A stretch of DNA of 64,000 bases. Source: Alicyclobacillus pomorum DSM 14955 (GTDB taxonomy: Bacteria > Bacillota > Bacilli > Alicyclobacillales > Alicyclobacillaceae). The notes under the pieces are model-generated. The model saw nothing but the letters and a program-made list of their open reading frames with translations, was not told the origin of the DNA and ran no database searches. The stretch spans positions 105-64,104 of the forward strand of contig NZ_AXAR01000010.1 in assembly GCF_000472905.1 (NCBI RefSeq), written 5' to 3'. Positions 10,746 to 18,418 of the stretch are shown here, one piece after another (within the stretch, counting starts at the first letter, position 1; every line of letters begins with the position of its first letter). The position numbers were made by a program, and so were the translations under genes.

Positions 10746-11153
10746 TTATTCAGCCGAAGACACCGGCATGGCAGCTTCCGTCCTCAACTTCATAGACGCC
10801 TGAACCCACGCTTCCCGGAGTTCTTCCACACGAGGGTAAATCTCATCAATCGGATGGACCGCCTTTTTTACGTTGGCTTCGGTCAAGCGACGCAGGAAGT
10901 ACTCGTACAATGCTGCCAACGCGTGCGAGATTTCGTACTCCATCTTGAGCGTGTTTCTCAATTCGTGGACAATGTCCTGGGCTTTGACCAATTGGCGGTG
11001 TGCTTCCGGCAAGTTGGACGCCAGAATCTGTTCCTTTGCACTCCTCATCGCCAGTAACAGGCCGTCGTACAGCATGATGAGCAGTCTATCCGGACTCGCG
11101 GTCTGTACCGACATCGCCTTATACCGTGCGTACGCTTGTGGATTGACAGACAT
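10746..11153 (-). CDS. fliS: Flagellin export chaperone FliS
   Basis: FliS binds the C-terminus of flagellin in the cytoplasm and keeps it export-competent. 135 residues, the usual size, with the family landmarks YKAMSVQTASPDRLLIMLYDG near the N-terminus and LRRLTEANVKKAVHPIDEI further on; the protein is almost entirely alpha-helical. ATG at 11153 has an AAGGAGG site. It follows a small helical protein gene and precedes the FlaG-like micro-ORF. Its usual partners fliD and hag are not in the window, which is unusual for this locus. Confidence 0.93.
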   Translation of the reverse strand: MSVNPQAYARYKAMSVQTASPDRLLIMLYDGLLLAMRSAKEQILASNLPEAHRQLVKAQDIVHELRNTLKMEYEISHALAALYEYFLRRLTEANVKKAVHPIDEIYPRVEELREAWVQASMKLRTEAAMPVSSAE

Positions 11154-11171
11154 GGTGACTCCTCCTTGAAG

Positions 11172-11402
11172 TTAACCCTGAGTATCGAAATGAGCGCCAC
11201 GACCATGGTCTTGGGAAACAGGATAATATCGCTTCGTGACTTGAAGCGCATGCTCTACCTGGGTCATTTGCTTCTGTAGCTCCGACTTACGTCGGTCAAG
11301 ACACTGTGTCAATGTGGTATTCTGTTCTACCACTTTGGCTAATGTGCTGTGCAAGGCGAGCGCTGCATCCCGAGTCAGCTGATCTTCCGCCTGCTCGGCC
11401 AC
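11172..11402 (-). CDS. Small helical protein in flagellar locus (FlgN/FliT-like?)
   Basis: A 76-residue, strongly helical and coiled-coil-like product (LTRDAALALHSTLAKVVEQN, SELQKQMTQVEHALQVTKRYY) starting at GTG 11402, 12 nt after the yvyF stop. The open frame continues further upstream inside yvyF, but those codons are probably not used. I do not recognise the family with certainty. Position between yvyF and fliS and the helical content suggest a short export chaperone of the FlgN or FliT type, which are poorly conserved in sequence. The ribosome site is weak. Confidence 0.5.
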   Translation of the reverse strand: MAEQAEDQLTRDAALALHSTLAKVVEQNTTLTQCLDRRKSELQKQMTQVEHALQVTKRYYPVSQDHGRGAHFDTQG

Positions 11403-11413
11403 AGTTGTGACAA

Positions 11414-11812
11414 CTACTCTTTCGGGACAGATCCCGGTCTCTTTTTCTCCTGCTGCATTTTTATGCGCAACTTGGCGCTGGCCGCAGCCAGTGAAGCGCT
11501 CAATTCCTTCGTACAAGACGCACAATACCTTCCCGCCTGCGTGGGATTGCCACACCGCTCGCAGGGATAGTTTAGATTCGGGTTGTTCCGCAAAATCAGT
11601 CGACCGTCCCGAATCAAATCGATGATGAACTCCGTTGCAACACCAGTGTCCTCGGTTACCTGTGTCATGGTGGCATCTCGATTCTTGCGGAGGTACGCTC
11701 GCACCGTCTCACACGCCTGATCCTCTTCGGCAATGCAGGCGGGACAAATGTTTCTCCGGACTTGGCTGAAGATGCGGCCACATCGTTTGCAATTTGCGAT
11801 TGGCACCGCCAT
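11414..11812 (-). CDS. yvyF: YvyF/TIGR03826-type flagellar operon protein
   Basis: A 132-residue protein with two zinc-ribbon-like Cys pairs: CKRCGRIF/CPAC near the N-terminus and CERCGNPTQAGRYCASC near the middle. Between them lies a helix-turn-helix-like region (ATMTQVTEDTGVATEFIIDLIRDGRL), and the tail is helical and basic. This is the architecture of the YvyF family, encoded between comFC and flgM in Bacillales. The start may be ATG 11812 or, better spaced from the AGGAGGGG site, GTG 11806. The protein may regulate late flagellar genes, but its function is not established. Confidence 0.85.
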   Translation of the reverse strand: MAVPIANCKRCGRIFSQVRRNICPACIAEEDQACETVRAYLRKNRDATMTQVTEDTGVATEFIIDLIRDGRLILRNNPNLNYPCERCGNPTQAGRYCASCTKELSASLAAASAKLRIKMQQEKKRPGSVPKE

Positions 11813-12022
11813 CCCCTCCTTTGCCCTCCATTATATCTATTGAAAGCCTACCTCTACTAGCAAAAATTGACGACATTGACAACGAGGCACTGAGAAGGAT
11901 GCTGCTTGTGCGTCGGATGCCTTCAAGGGATTGTCGAATCTGTAGATATCTTTTGGAGCAAACAACGTAGGTGATTGTGTCATAATGAAGGCACTCACGA
12001 CGTGTTGAAAGAGGTGTCTCTC

Positions 12023-12667
12023 GTGGCTCTATCCAAAACTGTAAGCGCCATCACAGTGGTCGCAGCGGCCGTTGCTCTCGGTGGCGGCTGGTACTGGTAC
12101 CACACATCATCGGAGCAAGCCAAGCAGGAACAAGCCCTTCGCCAAACATTAAGACTCGCCGACTTGTCCGAGAAACAAGCGCCCGACTTCCACCTGACAG
12201 ATCAACATGGCAAACAAATCTCGCTGTCTGATTTCAAAGGCAAAGCTGTGGTTCTGCAGTTCATGGACCCGGTCTGCACGGACGTGTGCCCCATCGTCTC
12301 TCAGGAAGTGATTCAAGCGAATCACTCCCTCGGCGCAAAGTCGGACGACGTCGTGTACATTGCGGTGAATGTCAATCAGTATCATGAAAAGCCCGCAGAC
12401 ACACTGGCGTTTTCGAAGGAACACGGCCTAGACAAGTTACCCAACTGGCACTTTGTCACCGGAGACACGGCCTCTCTTCAAGCGGTCTGGAAAGCGTATA
12501 GCGTTTACGTAAAGCCGAATCCGGATGGAGACGTCGTGCATAGTTCTTTCATCTACTTCTTGGACAAAGACGGCAAGGAGCGGTACGTGGCAAATGCCTC
12601 GGACGACAAGTCGGCCATTCCTGGCATGAGCAAGGGCATCGCGTTCTTTACAAACAAGTTGATCTAG
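12023..12667 (+). CDS. SCO1/SenC family copper-binding thioredoxin-like protein
   Basis: Membrane-anchored protein of the SCO1 family, used for copper delivery to the CuA site of cytochrome c oxidase. 214 residues from GTG 12023, which follows AAAGAGGTG; the frame is open 16 codons further upstream. One N-terminal transmembrane segment (VSAITVVAAAVALGGGWYWY), then a thioredoxin fold with the metal site MDPVCTDVCPIV (CxxxC) and the partner His in VVHSSFIYFLDKDG. The gene is inverted relative to comFC and yvyF and ends 5 bp from the comFC stop. No oxidase gene is nearby, so the role is from family knowledge. Confidence 0.9.
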   Translation: MALSKTVSAITVVAAAVALGGGWYWYHTSSEQAKQEQALRQTLRLADLSEKQAPDFHLTDQHGKQISLSDFKGKAVVLQFMDPVCTDVCPIVSQEVIQANHSLGAKSDDVVYIAVNVNQYHEKPADTLAFSKEHGLDKLPNWHFVTGDTASLQAVWKAYSVYVKPNPDGDVVHSSFIYFLDKDGKERYVANASDDKSAIPGMSKGIAFFTNKLI

Positions 12668-12672
12668 CACCT

Positions 12673-13500
12673 TCACTCCACGTCTGCGAGCACGAGGGCT
12701 GCAACCCGCTCGGCACCACCGGAGAGCAAAGCACATGCACACATGTACAGCGTGGCCCCGGTGGTGACGATGTCGTCCACGAGAAGAATGGACTGCCCCG
12801 CAACGTTCACACCTGATTTCACATGGTAAGCGCCCCTGAGTCCTTGGAGACGCTCCCGCGCATTTTTTGCCGTTTGCGACTGCGTGAATTCATCGTGTGG
12901 ATTCGGGCGGCGCGTAAGTCCCTCCACAACAGGCAAGTGCAGAATTCGAGCGACTTCATCCGCCAGCATGCCCACGTGGTGGTACCCTCTCTTACGAAAA
13001 CGGTCTGGAGAGGTCGGAACGGGAATCATCACCGTCGGACGTGCGTTCAACCACGCTTCATTCCCTCTCTCGTTACCGGCCATGAACTGGTTGTACGCTT
13101 CAGCCGCCCAAGTAGCGAACCACGGCGTGAGCGCAATCGCACCATCGTACTTCCACTGGCGGATGGCATTGCGAATGGCTCCCTCGTATCGTCGCGCGGC
13201 AACAATGGGCATGGTTCTCTGAGAGCCCACGCTGCCCGCAGAGGCGCCAAGGCGAATCCGTCGTATATGATGAATTTGCGTAGTCGGCGAAACGTCCTGT
13301 ATGCAAAACAGGCAGATACCTGGGATGGTATCTGCCTTGGAAGAATTCCCATTGGTATAGGAGTGACTGGCACTCGGATAGAGGGGTCTTTGACACAGCA
13401 GGCAAGCTTCCTTATCGTCCAGGAAAATCGCGTTCAACACGAGATTCCATACGCGGCGCAACAGGAACCTGCGCGTCTGCAGTGTCATGCGTGGGCTCAC
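12673..13500 (-). CDS. comFC: ComF family protein (ComFC-like phosphoribosyltransferase fold)
   Basis: Competence-associated ComF protein of 275 residues. The N-terminal part has Cys pairs (CLLC at about residue 34, CLFC at about 65) typical of the ComF zinc ribbon. The C-terminal part has the PRTase signature ILLVDDIVTTGATL and the VPTSPDRFRKRGYHHV region. The start is GTG 13500, sharing GTGA with the degV stop and preceded by GGAGG; an internal ATG four codons in is an alternative. In B. subtilis comFC supports DNA uptake downstream of the comFA helicase; comFA is not in this window. Confidence 0.9.
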   Translation of the reverse strand: MSPRMTLQTRRFLLRRVWNLVLNAIFLDDKEACLLCQRPLYPSASHSYTNGNSSKADTIPGICLFCIQDVSPTTQIHHIRRIRLGASAGSVGSQRTMPIVAARRYEGAIRNAIRQWKYDGAIALTPWFATWAAEAYNQFMAGNERGNEAWLNARPTVMIPVPTSPDRFRKRGYHHVGMLADEVARILHLPVVEGLTRRPNPHDEFTQSQTAKNARERLQGLRGAYHVKSGVNVAGQSILLVDDIVTTGATLYMCACALLSGGAERVAALVLADVE

Positions 13501-14354
13501 TCTGGCACAACCTCCGACGGGTAGTAAATCAAGGCGAGCAACCCAGGTCCCGTGTGTACCCCAATCACCGGTCCCAGTTCCGCGACTTCTGCGTAGATGT
13601 TCGGGTGTTGTTCGACCAACTGGTTCTTAAGGGCTATCGCGTCCGCTTCCCGCTGGGCGTGGACGACGCCCACGCGCAGTGGCGTACCCTGGCTCGCAAC
13701 CTCATGGAATTCATTCAGGATGCGTTCCATCGCGCGTTTATGGGTACGTACCTTTTCAAATAGCTCGACACGGCCATCGCGTATCGTCAAAATCGGCTTG
13801 ATCTGCAGCAACGCGCCGAAAACAGCGGCTGCACCACCAATGCGCCCACCTTTGTGCAGGTTGTCCAGCGTATCGAGCACAAACCGGGCTGTGGTGTTCT
13901 CAATCGCCCGCTGCCAGAGCGCCACAATCTCCTCGGGCGTTCCTCCGCGCCGAGCCAATTCCGCGCCATCCAGTAGAGGCCCCGCAATGCCGTAACTGGC
14001 AATCCGAGAGTCCACCACAATGACGTTGCCGTCGACCATGGAGGCGGCCGTCTCGGCGGATCGGACCGTGCCACTTAACTGACCGGAGAGCAACAGACAC
14101 ATGACTGTGTCGTGGTCTTTCAACAGCCGTTCAAATGCAGCAACAAACTCCCCTACAGGCGGCTGTGATGTCGTCGGAAGCGTCTTCGAGGCGGCCATCC
14201 TGTCATAGAAGTCGGCAGTGCCGAGGTCTTCTCCTTCCCGATAGGCCTTGCCCTCAAAGATGACGGAGAGCGGTACAACTGTAATGTTGTACTTCTCCTT
14301 TTGCTCCGGCGTCAAGTATGCCGTACTGTCTGTCACAAAAGCTATCTTCTTCAT
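13497..14354 (-). CDS. degV: DegV/FakB-family fatty-acid-binding protein
   Basis: 285-residue DegV family protein; such proteins bind long-chain fatty acids as FakB subunits for the fatty acid kinase FakA. Landmarks are the N-terminal VTDSTAYL (ligand-site Ser/Thr), TTSQPPVGEFVAAFE, LSGQLSGTVRSA and the C-terminal GPVIGVHTGPGLLALIY. ATG start with a GAGGG site. It lies upstream of comFC with a 4-bp overlap, consistent with the degV-comF linkage of Bacillales. Confidence 0.93.
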   Translation of the reverse strand: MKKIAFVTDSTAYLTPEQKEKYNITVVPLSVIFEGKAYREGEDLGTADFYDRMAASKTLPTTSQPPVGEFVAAFERLLKDHDTVMCLLLSGQLSGTVRSAETAASMVDGNVIVVDSRIASYGIAGPLLDGAELARRGGTPEEIVALWQRAIENTTARFVLDTLDNLHKGGRIGGAAAVFGALLQIKPILTIRDGRVELFEKVRTHKRAMERILNEFHEVASQGTPLRVGVVHAQREADAIALKNQLVEQHPNIYAEVAELGPVIGVHTGPGLLALIYYPSEVVPE

Positions 14355-14541
14355 AGGATCCCTCTTTGTCGGTATTTCACTCTCATTACATCAAACATCG
14401 TGAAGCGTGCCTAGTACATACTATGGAACCTGTACGAAAAATCTGCACTAATGCAAATTGTGCGTCATTGGTCGCTCAGACTATGCTAATATCGGAATAG
14501 AAAACCTATTTTTGGCGCTTAATATCGTTGTTGAAGCGGTG

Positions 14542-15855
14542 ATGATAATGCCTAGCATCGGTGAAAAGATTCGCGAAGCCCGACTCCAACGCGGCCTTAC
14601 GCAAGGCGATTTAGCGGAAGACCTGGTGACGCCAAGCATGATCAGCCAGATTGAAGCGGACAAAGCAAAACCCTCCTATCCTCTGCTGACCGCCATTGCC
14701 AATCGGTTGGGCTTGCCTGTTGAACACTTCCTAAACGAACTTCAGGATCAGTTTACCCTCACCACCTACCTGCGGCTGGCAGAGTACTACCTTTTGCTAA
14801 AGCAGCCGGAGATGGCCGAAAGCACGCTGCGTTCGGTCGACCCCCCCCTCCCCCCTGGCCTGGACTACCAAGAATACCACCTCTACCTGGCGCGGGCATG
14901 CCGAATGCTGAACCGGTCTTACGAAGCCATCATGCTTCTGGAAGACTTGCGAGAGCAGGCACTCCGGCATCAAGACAGGAAACTTCTGTTTTCTGTCTGC
15001 AAGGAGTCGGGCTACGTAGAGTTTGCCATAGACAATGCGGACGGTGCAATGCACGAGTGGAAAAAGGCACTGCATATCGGAGAGACACTGTGGGCAGAGG
15101 GCGAGTGGGGGTCTGTCGAGGCGCAAGCTGAACTGTCCGAAGTCTGCACGTGCTTACACCAACTGTACACGCAAATGAGAGACACGTCCAACGCCTTGAA
15201 GATGGCCACACGTGCCGCAGAATTGACGAAAGGTTTTGGACGCGTTCGGGACATCGCGAACGCCTTGGTGTCAGACGGTGTGCGTGCCCTGGAGGCTGGT
15301 GATTCCGCTCGAGCCAAGTTGGCGTTGGAGCGCGCGATTTCCGTTATCCACACGACGCAGTGGATTGAGCAAGCACTTGTGGCATGGGCAATGCAGCCGA
15401 CGGCAGACAAGGAGACTGATCCGTGGGAACAAGCGGCGATGGCGACAACCACCATGGATCCAGCCATCCACTTGCAAGCAGAACTTCACCATATTGCGCG
15501 GCACCTGGAGCAGGGTGACGCTGTGGGCGCGCTGGAGCAAGTCCGGCGGTGCAAGGATTTCATGGCATCGTGCGAATCGGAGATTCCTGGTTTCTCTTCT
15601 TGGCAGAACGGGCTACGCCACCGCTTGGAGGTCAAAGCGGCACGAGCTCATTTTGCGCTAGGCCAAGTGTCTGAGGGAATGCGTATCTTCCAGGACACCA
15701 AAGAGGCGCTGATGCAGGAGGGATTACATAAATTTGCAGCCTATGTCGTGGCTCAGTGGGTGCAGTGCGAGATGGAGTCTGGCCAAATGAGCAAAGGATT
15801 GGAACTCACTCAGGAATTGCAGAAGTTGTTGGTGCAAGCAAACAACCGAACCTAA
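14542..15855 (+). CDS. XRE-type HTH regulator with TPR domain (RRNPP-like)
   Basis: About 437 residues. The N-terminal 60 residues form a Cro/CI helix-turn-helix (IREARLQRGLTQGDLAEDLVTPSMISQIEADKAKPS). The remainder is all-helical with TPR-like pairs up to the C-terminus, the architecture of peptide-responsive cytosolic regulators (NprR, PlcR, Rgg, Rap relatives). The frame is open upstream from 14458, but the HTH begins at ATG 14542 or 14548; no strong ribosome site is visible. A C8-T-C6 run (about 14841-14855) lies inside the coding sequence and is a potential slippage site. The gene converges on the GGDEF/HD-GYP gene. The nearest secreted micro-peptide gene is 2.2 kb away. Confidence 0.85.
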   Translation: MIMPSIGEKIREARLQRGLTQGDLAEDLVTPSMISQIEADKAKPSYPLLTAIANRLGLPVEHFLNELQDQFTLTTYLRLAEYYLLLKQPEMAESTLRSVDPPLPPGLDYQEYHLYLARACRMLNRSYEAIMLLEDLREQALRHQDRKLLFSVCKESGYVEFAIDNADGAMHEWKKALHIGETLWAEGEWGSVEAQAELSEVCTCLHQLYTQMRDTSNALKMATRAAELTKGFGRVRDIANALVSDGVRALEAGDSARAKLALERAISVIHTTQWIEQALVAWAMQPTADKETDPWEQAAMATTTMDPAIHLQAELHHIARHLEQGDAVGALEQVRRCKDFMASCESEIPGFSSWQNGLRHRLEVKAARAHFALGQVSEGMRIFQDTKEALMQEGLHKFAAYVVAQWVQCEMESGQMSKGLELTQELQKLLVQANNRT

Positions 15856-15897
15856 GACTCGGTTGTCCCTCCATTTGAATACGACTGCTCACCTGCG

Positions 15898-17082
15898 TCA
15901 TGCGAGGCTTTCTTCGTCTGGGGAGATGAGTCCCGTCTCCCGGACGACCTCGATGAACGGTTCGACGAGGTCTGGATCAAATTGACGCCCAGCACAAGCC
16001 CTGAGCTCTTCAAACGCCTCTTCCATTGTGCGCTTGCGCTGATAAGGTCGACTCGTAGTCATGGCGTCGAAACTGTCAGCAATGGTCAAAATCCGCGCTT
16101 CCAGCGGGATCTCCTCGCCCTTCAGACCGTCCGGATAACCGGTTCCATCAAATCGCTCGTGGTGGTGGCGAATGATGGGAAGGCACGGGGCGAGGCTGGG
16201 TATCGATTTCGCCATATTCTCCCCGAGTTCGACGTGGCTCTTCATGATTTTCCACTCTTCTCGCGTCAAAGGCCGACGCTTGGTCAACACTTCAATCGGC
16301 ACCTCGACCTTGCCGATGTCGTGAAGGAACGCCCCAAACCGCAAATAGCGAATAGATTCTTCCTGTAGCCCAATCCGCTTGGCCAAAGCCACCGCATACA
16401 CGACATCGCGCTCGGTGTGCGCGTATGTATACCTGTCTTTCGAGTTGAGAATCGCCAGGAACACCTTGATGGTTTTCACAATTTCCTGGTCGACTTCGTC
16501 CATCCTGAGTTCACGCTGCATGTCGTCGAGCACAGACGTATACACAGACACCTTGTTGCGGCCTGTGAACTTACCGTTGTACAGTGCGTCGTCGACCTTC
16601 ATCAATAGCTCGCTCTTCGACTCCGCTTGGTCGGGATAATGCGCAATACCGATGCTCACAGTCAGCTTCTTGGCAGGTATCCGTTCTGCGCCGGGAAACT
16701 GAGTGTTTTCAATGGCCAGTCGAAGGCGTTCCGCCTTTACGTTGGCCTGTGCGATGTCATAGTCGGGCAAGACAATGAGAATTTCTTCGCCGCTGTATCT
16801 AGCTATTTCTTCTTCGTCAATACGGTTTTGCGAAAGAATGTCAGCAATGGACTTTAGCGCTGCGTCTCCACGCACATGTCCCCAGACCTCGTTATACCTT
16901 CTGAAGTGGTCCACATCCAACATCAGTACGGCGAAAGAGCGCTTCTGCTCAATGAGTGCGTCAATGAGAGACTGAATATACCGGTGATTATGTAGACCCG
17001 TCAGCTCGTCCTTAATCGCAAGTTCCGTAAAGCAGTATGAAAACAAAACTCTTTTCTGGTAGTTCTCCACTTGGGTTCGCAA
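15898..17082 (-). CDS. GGDEF and HD-GYP c-di-GMP protein, cytosolic part
   Basis: 394 residues as drawn. A GGDEF domain (KDELTGLHNHRY, MLDVDHFRRYNEVWGHVRGD, signature RYSGEEILIV at about residues 85-95) is followed by an HD-GYP domain (LHDIGKVEVPIEVL, HHERFDGTGYPDGLKGEEIP). The signature SGEEI departs from GGDEF, so cyclase activity is uncertain; the HD-GYP residues look intact, suggesting c-di-GMP phosphodiesterase activity. The first 24 codons overlap the end of the upstream membrane-domain frame (17012-17458), and no good ribosome site precedes the candidate TTG or GTG starts. Together the two frames look like one membrane-anchored protein divided by a one-base shift, or two translationally coupled products. 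Confidence 0.85.
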   Translation of the reverse strand: MRTQVENYQKRVLFSYCFTELAIKDELTGLHNHRYIQSLIDALIEQKRSFAVLMLDVDHFRRYNEVWGHVRGDAALKSIADILSQNRIDEEEIARYSGEEILIVLPDYDIAQANVKAERLRLAIENTQFPGAERIPAKKLTVSIGIAHYPDQAESKSELLMKVDDALYNGKFTGRNKVSVYTSVLDDMQRELRMDEVDQEIVKTIKVFLAILNSKDRYTYAHTERDVVYAVALAKRIGLQEESIRYLRFGAFLHDIGKVEVPIEVLTKRRPLTREEWKIMKSHVELGENMAKSIPSLAPCLPIIRHHHERFDGTGYPDGLKGEEIPLEARILTIADSFDAMTTSRPYQRKRTMEEAFEELRACAGRQFDPDLVEPFIEVVRETGLISPDEESLA

Positions 17083-17458
17083 CGAAACGAACTACTTCAA
17101 CCGCGAGCACAGTACAAGTAGTAAAGCAGACTCCGTTAAATACCTGAGTGTACCATCGTGATTTGTAACGTAAGCTGGACACAATGCCGTACATAATGCC
17201 AGCCCATACGACGAGGTAAATTGGATAACAGAGTGAAAAACCGGTCAGATAAACAGTTTCTAGGCCAATGTTGTCAGTTGGCGTAACCATGATCCGGAAC
17301 CGCTCAACAAGCAGCAGCAGGCCAGTCAGGGTGTACATGACAACCCAATCTGGAATAGACGGGGATGAAAAGTGTGACCAAGTCCATGCAGCGAGTGCAA
17401 AGAGAAGGCCCAACGCATACATGCAGTTAAGGAGTGATGGAAGACTCCGACTTGCCAC
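17012..17458 (-). CDS. Membrane sensor domain upstream of GGDEF/HD-GYP
   Basis: About 148 residues from GTG 17458, overlapping the end of the DUF5317-like gene. It has four or more hydrophobic segments (MYALGLLFALAAWTW, WVVMYTLTGLLLLVERF, VYLTGFSLCYPIYLVVWAGIM, FTTCTVLAVEVVRFVA), the layout of a MASE-type membrane sensory module. It terminates at 17012, 71 bp inside the frame of the following GGDEF/HD-GYP gene. Moving one base forward within the overlap, for example at the A4 or T4 runs, would fuse the two. I treat it as the N-terminal half of that protein, either a frameshifted gene or a separate subunit. Confidence 0.6.
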   Translation of the reverse strand: MASRSLPSLLNCMYALGLLFALAAWTWSHFSSPSIPDWVVMYTLTGLLLLVERFRIMVTPTDNIGLETVYLTGFSLCYPIYLVVWAGIMYGIVSSLRYKSRWYTQVFNGVCFTTCTVLAVEVVRFVANPSGELPEKSFVFILLYGTCD

Positions 17459-17999
17459 CAATCTTGTCCACCCCCTTCTCTGCGCGCATGGCATGCTGTA
17501 TCAGTAGAACCAAACCTATGGCAAAGAGAATATCTCCAACGCTGATGAGACTTACGGGTTGTATCGCAAAGCTAAAAATGTCTCCTAAAAAATTTAGGTG
17601 AGTAGTTGATGACATTGCCACACTCTTCCCATAATGCCCGCTCAGAAGGAGTGGGACATAGCTCGGCGCCATGTGCTGTACCGCTGGCACATAAGCTGGC
17701 ATCCGCAGCCCATTTACTAACATCACGAGAAAGTTTGCGGCAGTTCCCACCCCTGCCCATAACAAACCTTGAACGCGAACATTGATCAGACAGAAGACCA
17801 GAAGGACACAGTAACTAAGCACAAGTACGAGTTCATAAGCCAGCCCATTTAAGTACGCGATGGAAACATGTTGCAGTCCATATGCAACTGGTAAGATCCG
17901 GAGCGCCCGCAAGCGCACGTTAGGAATTGCCCAAAGACTTCCCTTCCTGAGCCAACCTATTATCAATCCAGTAAGTACGACGCAGGCTTGAAACGCCAA
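17427..17999 (-). CDS. DUF5317-like multi-pass membrane protein
   Basis: 190 residues with about five hydrophobic segments. It resembles the DUF5317 family in the region VMLVNGLRMPAYVPAV and in the C-terminal VSLISVGDILFAIGLVLLIQ. Function unknown. The start is TTG 17999 after GGTGGGAG. It overlaps the membrane-sensor frame by about 30 bp and is probably co-transcribed with the c-di-GMP protein. Upstream lies a hairpin and then a micro-peptide gene on the same strand. Confidence 0.7.
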   Translation of the reverse strand: MAFQACVVLTGLIIGWLRKGSLWAIPNVRLRALRILPVAYGLQHVSIAYLNGLAYELVLVLSYCVLLVFCLINVRVQGLLWAGVGTAANFLVMLVNGLRMPAYVPAVQHMAPSYVPLLLSGHYGKSVAMSSTTHLNFLGDIFSFAIQPVSLISVGDILFAIGLVLLIQHAMRAEKGVDKIGGKSESSITP

Positions 18000-18030
18000 G
18001 CTCCCACCTCATTTGACAGTATGTGGTGCG

Positions 18031-18064
18031 TAAATAGGCCGGGGACATGTTCCCGGCCTATTTA
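18031..18064 (-). terminator. Strong hairpin after the micro-peptide gene
   Basis: A 13-bp perfect stem (18031-18043 with 18052-18064) around an 8-nt loop, starting 8 nt beyond the stop of the 28-aa peptide gene on the minus strand. The A/T-rich base of the stem provides the T-rich 3' side. It probably ends or attenuates transcription before the DUF5317-like gene. Confidence 0.65.
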
Positions 18065-18071
18065 CTCGAAG

Positions 18072-18158
18072 TCACGGTGTCAGCGACCATCCTGCCTGCG
18101 CCGCAACTGAAAACAGTACAATGGCGCCCAAAATAAGACCTGCTTTGACTTTTTGCAT
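18072..18158 (-). CDS. 28-residue secreted micro-peptide
   Basis: A very short frame with ATG 18158 preceded by GAGGAGG at ideal spacing. The product has a Lys-containing N-terminus (MQKVK), a hydrophobic core (GLILGAIVLFSV) and a signal-peptidase-like AQA motif at residues 20-22, leaving GWSLTP as the predicted exported tail. It is followed directly by a strong hairpin. Size and layout resemble precursors of Gram-positive signalling peptides; an alternative is a small single-span membrane peptide. Neighbours are a DUF5317-like protein and a c-di-GMP protein downstream. No homologue recognised. Confidence 0.6.
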   Translation of the reverse strand: MQKVKAGLILGAIVLFSVAAQAGWSLTP

Positions 18159-18366
18159 CGGTGGTTCCTCCTCAGAAATGGATTCGTTCTCCCACTCTGA
18201 AGTGCTGTAGTGTATGAGATGTGCTAAGAGTCGCTTGCGTCAATATATAAAGAATATTCCGTCTCTGAAATAATTGCTAGAGTCTGTCGAAAAGATAGGA
18301 ATTTTGTCCCGGAAATTTTCAGGAACACCCTACGGTCGGTGTCTTTCGATGGCAAATGACGCAAAA

Positions 18367-18394
18367 ATCCCCTCGACCGGTGTCGACAGGGGAT
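18367..18394 (-). terminator. Intrinsic terminator downstream of the 18.4-18.9 kb gene
   Basis: On the minus strand ATCCCCT / AGGGGAT arms, with additional internal pairing (TCGA), are followed by TTTTTG. It lies 25 nt beyond the stop at 18419. The flanking stretch 18159-18366 shows no gene and presumably carries the promoter of the micro-peptide. Confidence 0.75.
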
Positions 18395-18418
18395 GGAAAG
18401 AATCAGATTGAAATCAAT

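Noticed and set aside
14421-14498. 25-codon plus-strand frame upstream of the HTH-TPR gene, considered as a peptide ligand gene
   Set aside because: No ribosome site and no signal-peptide features.
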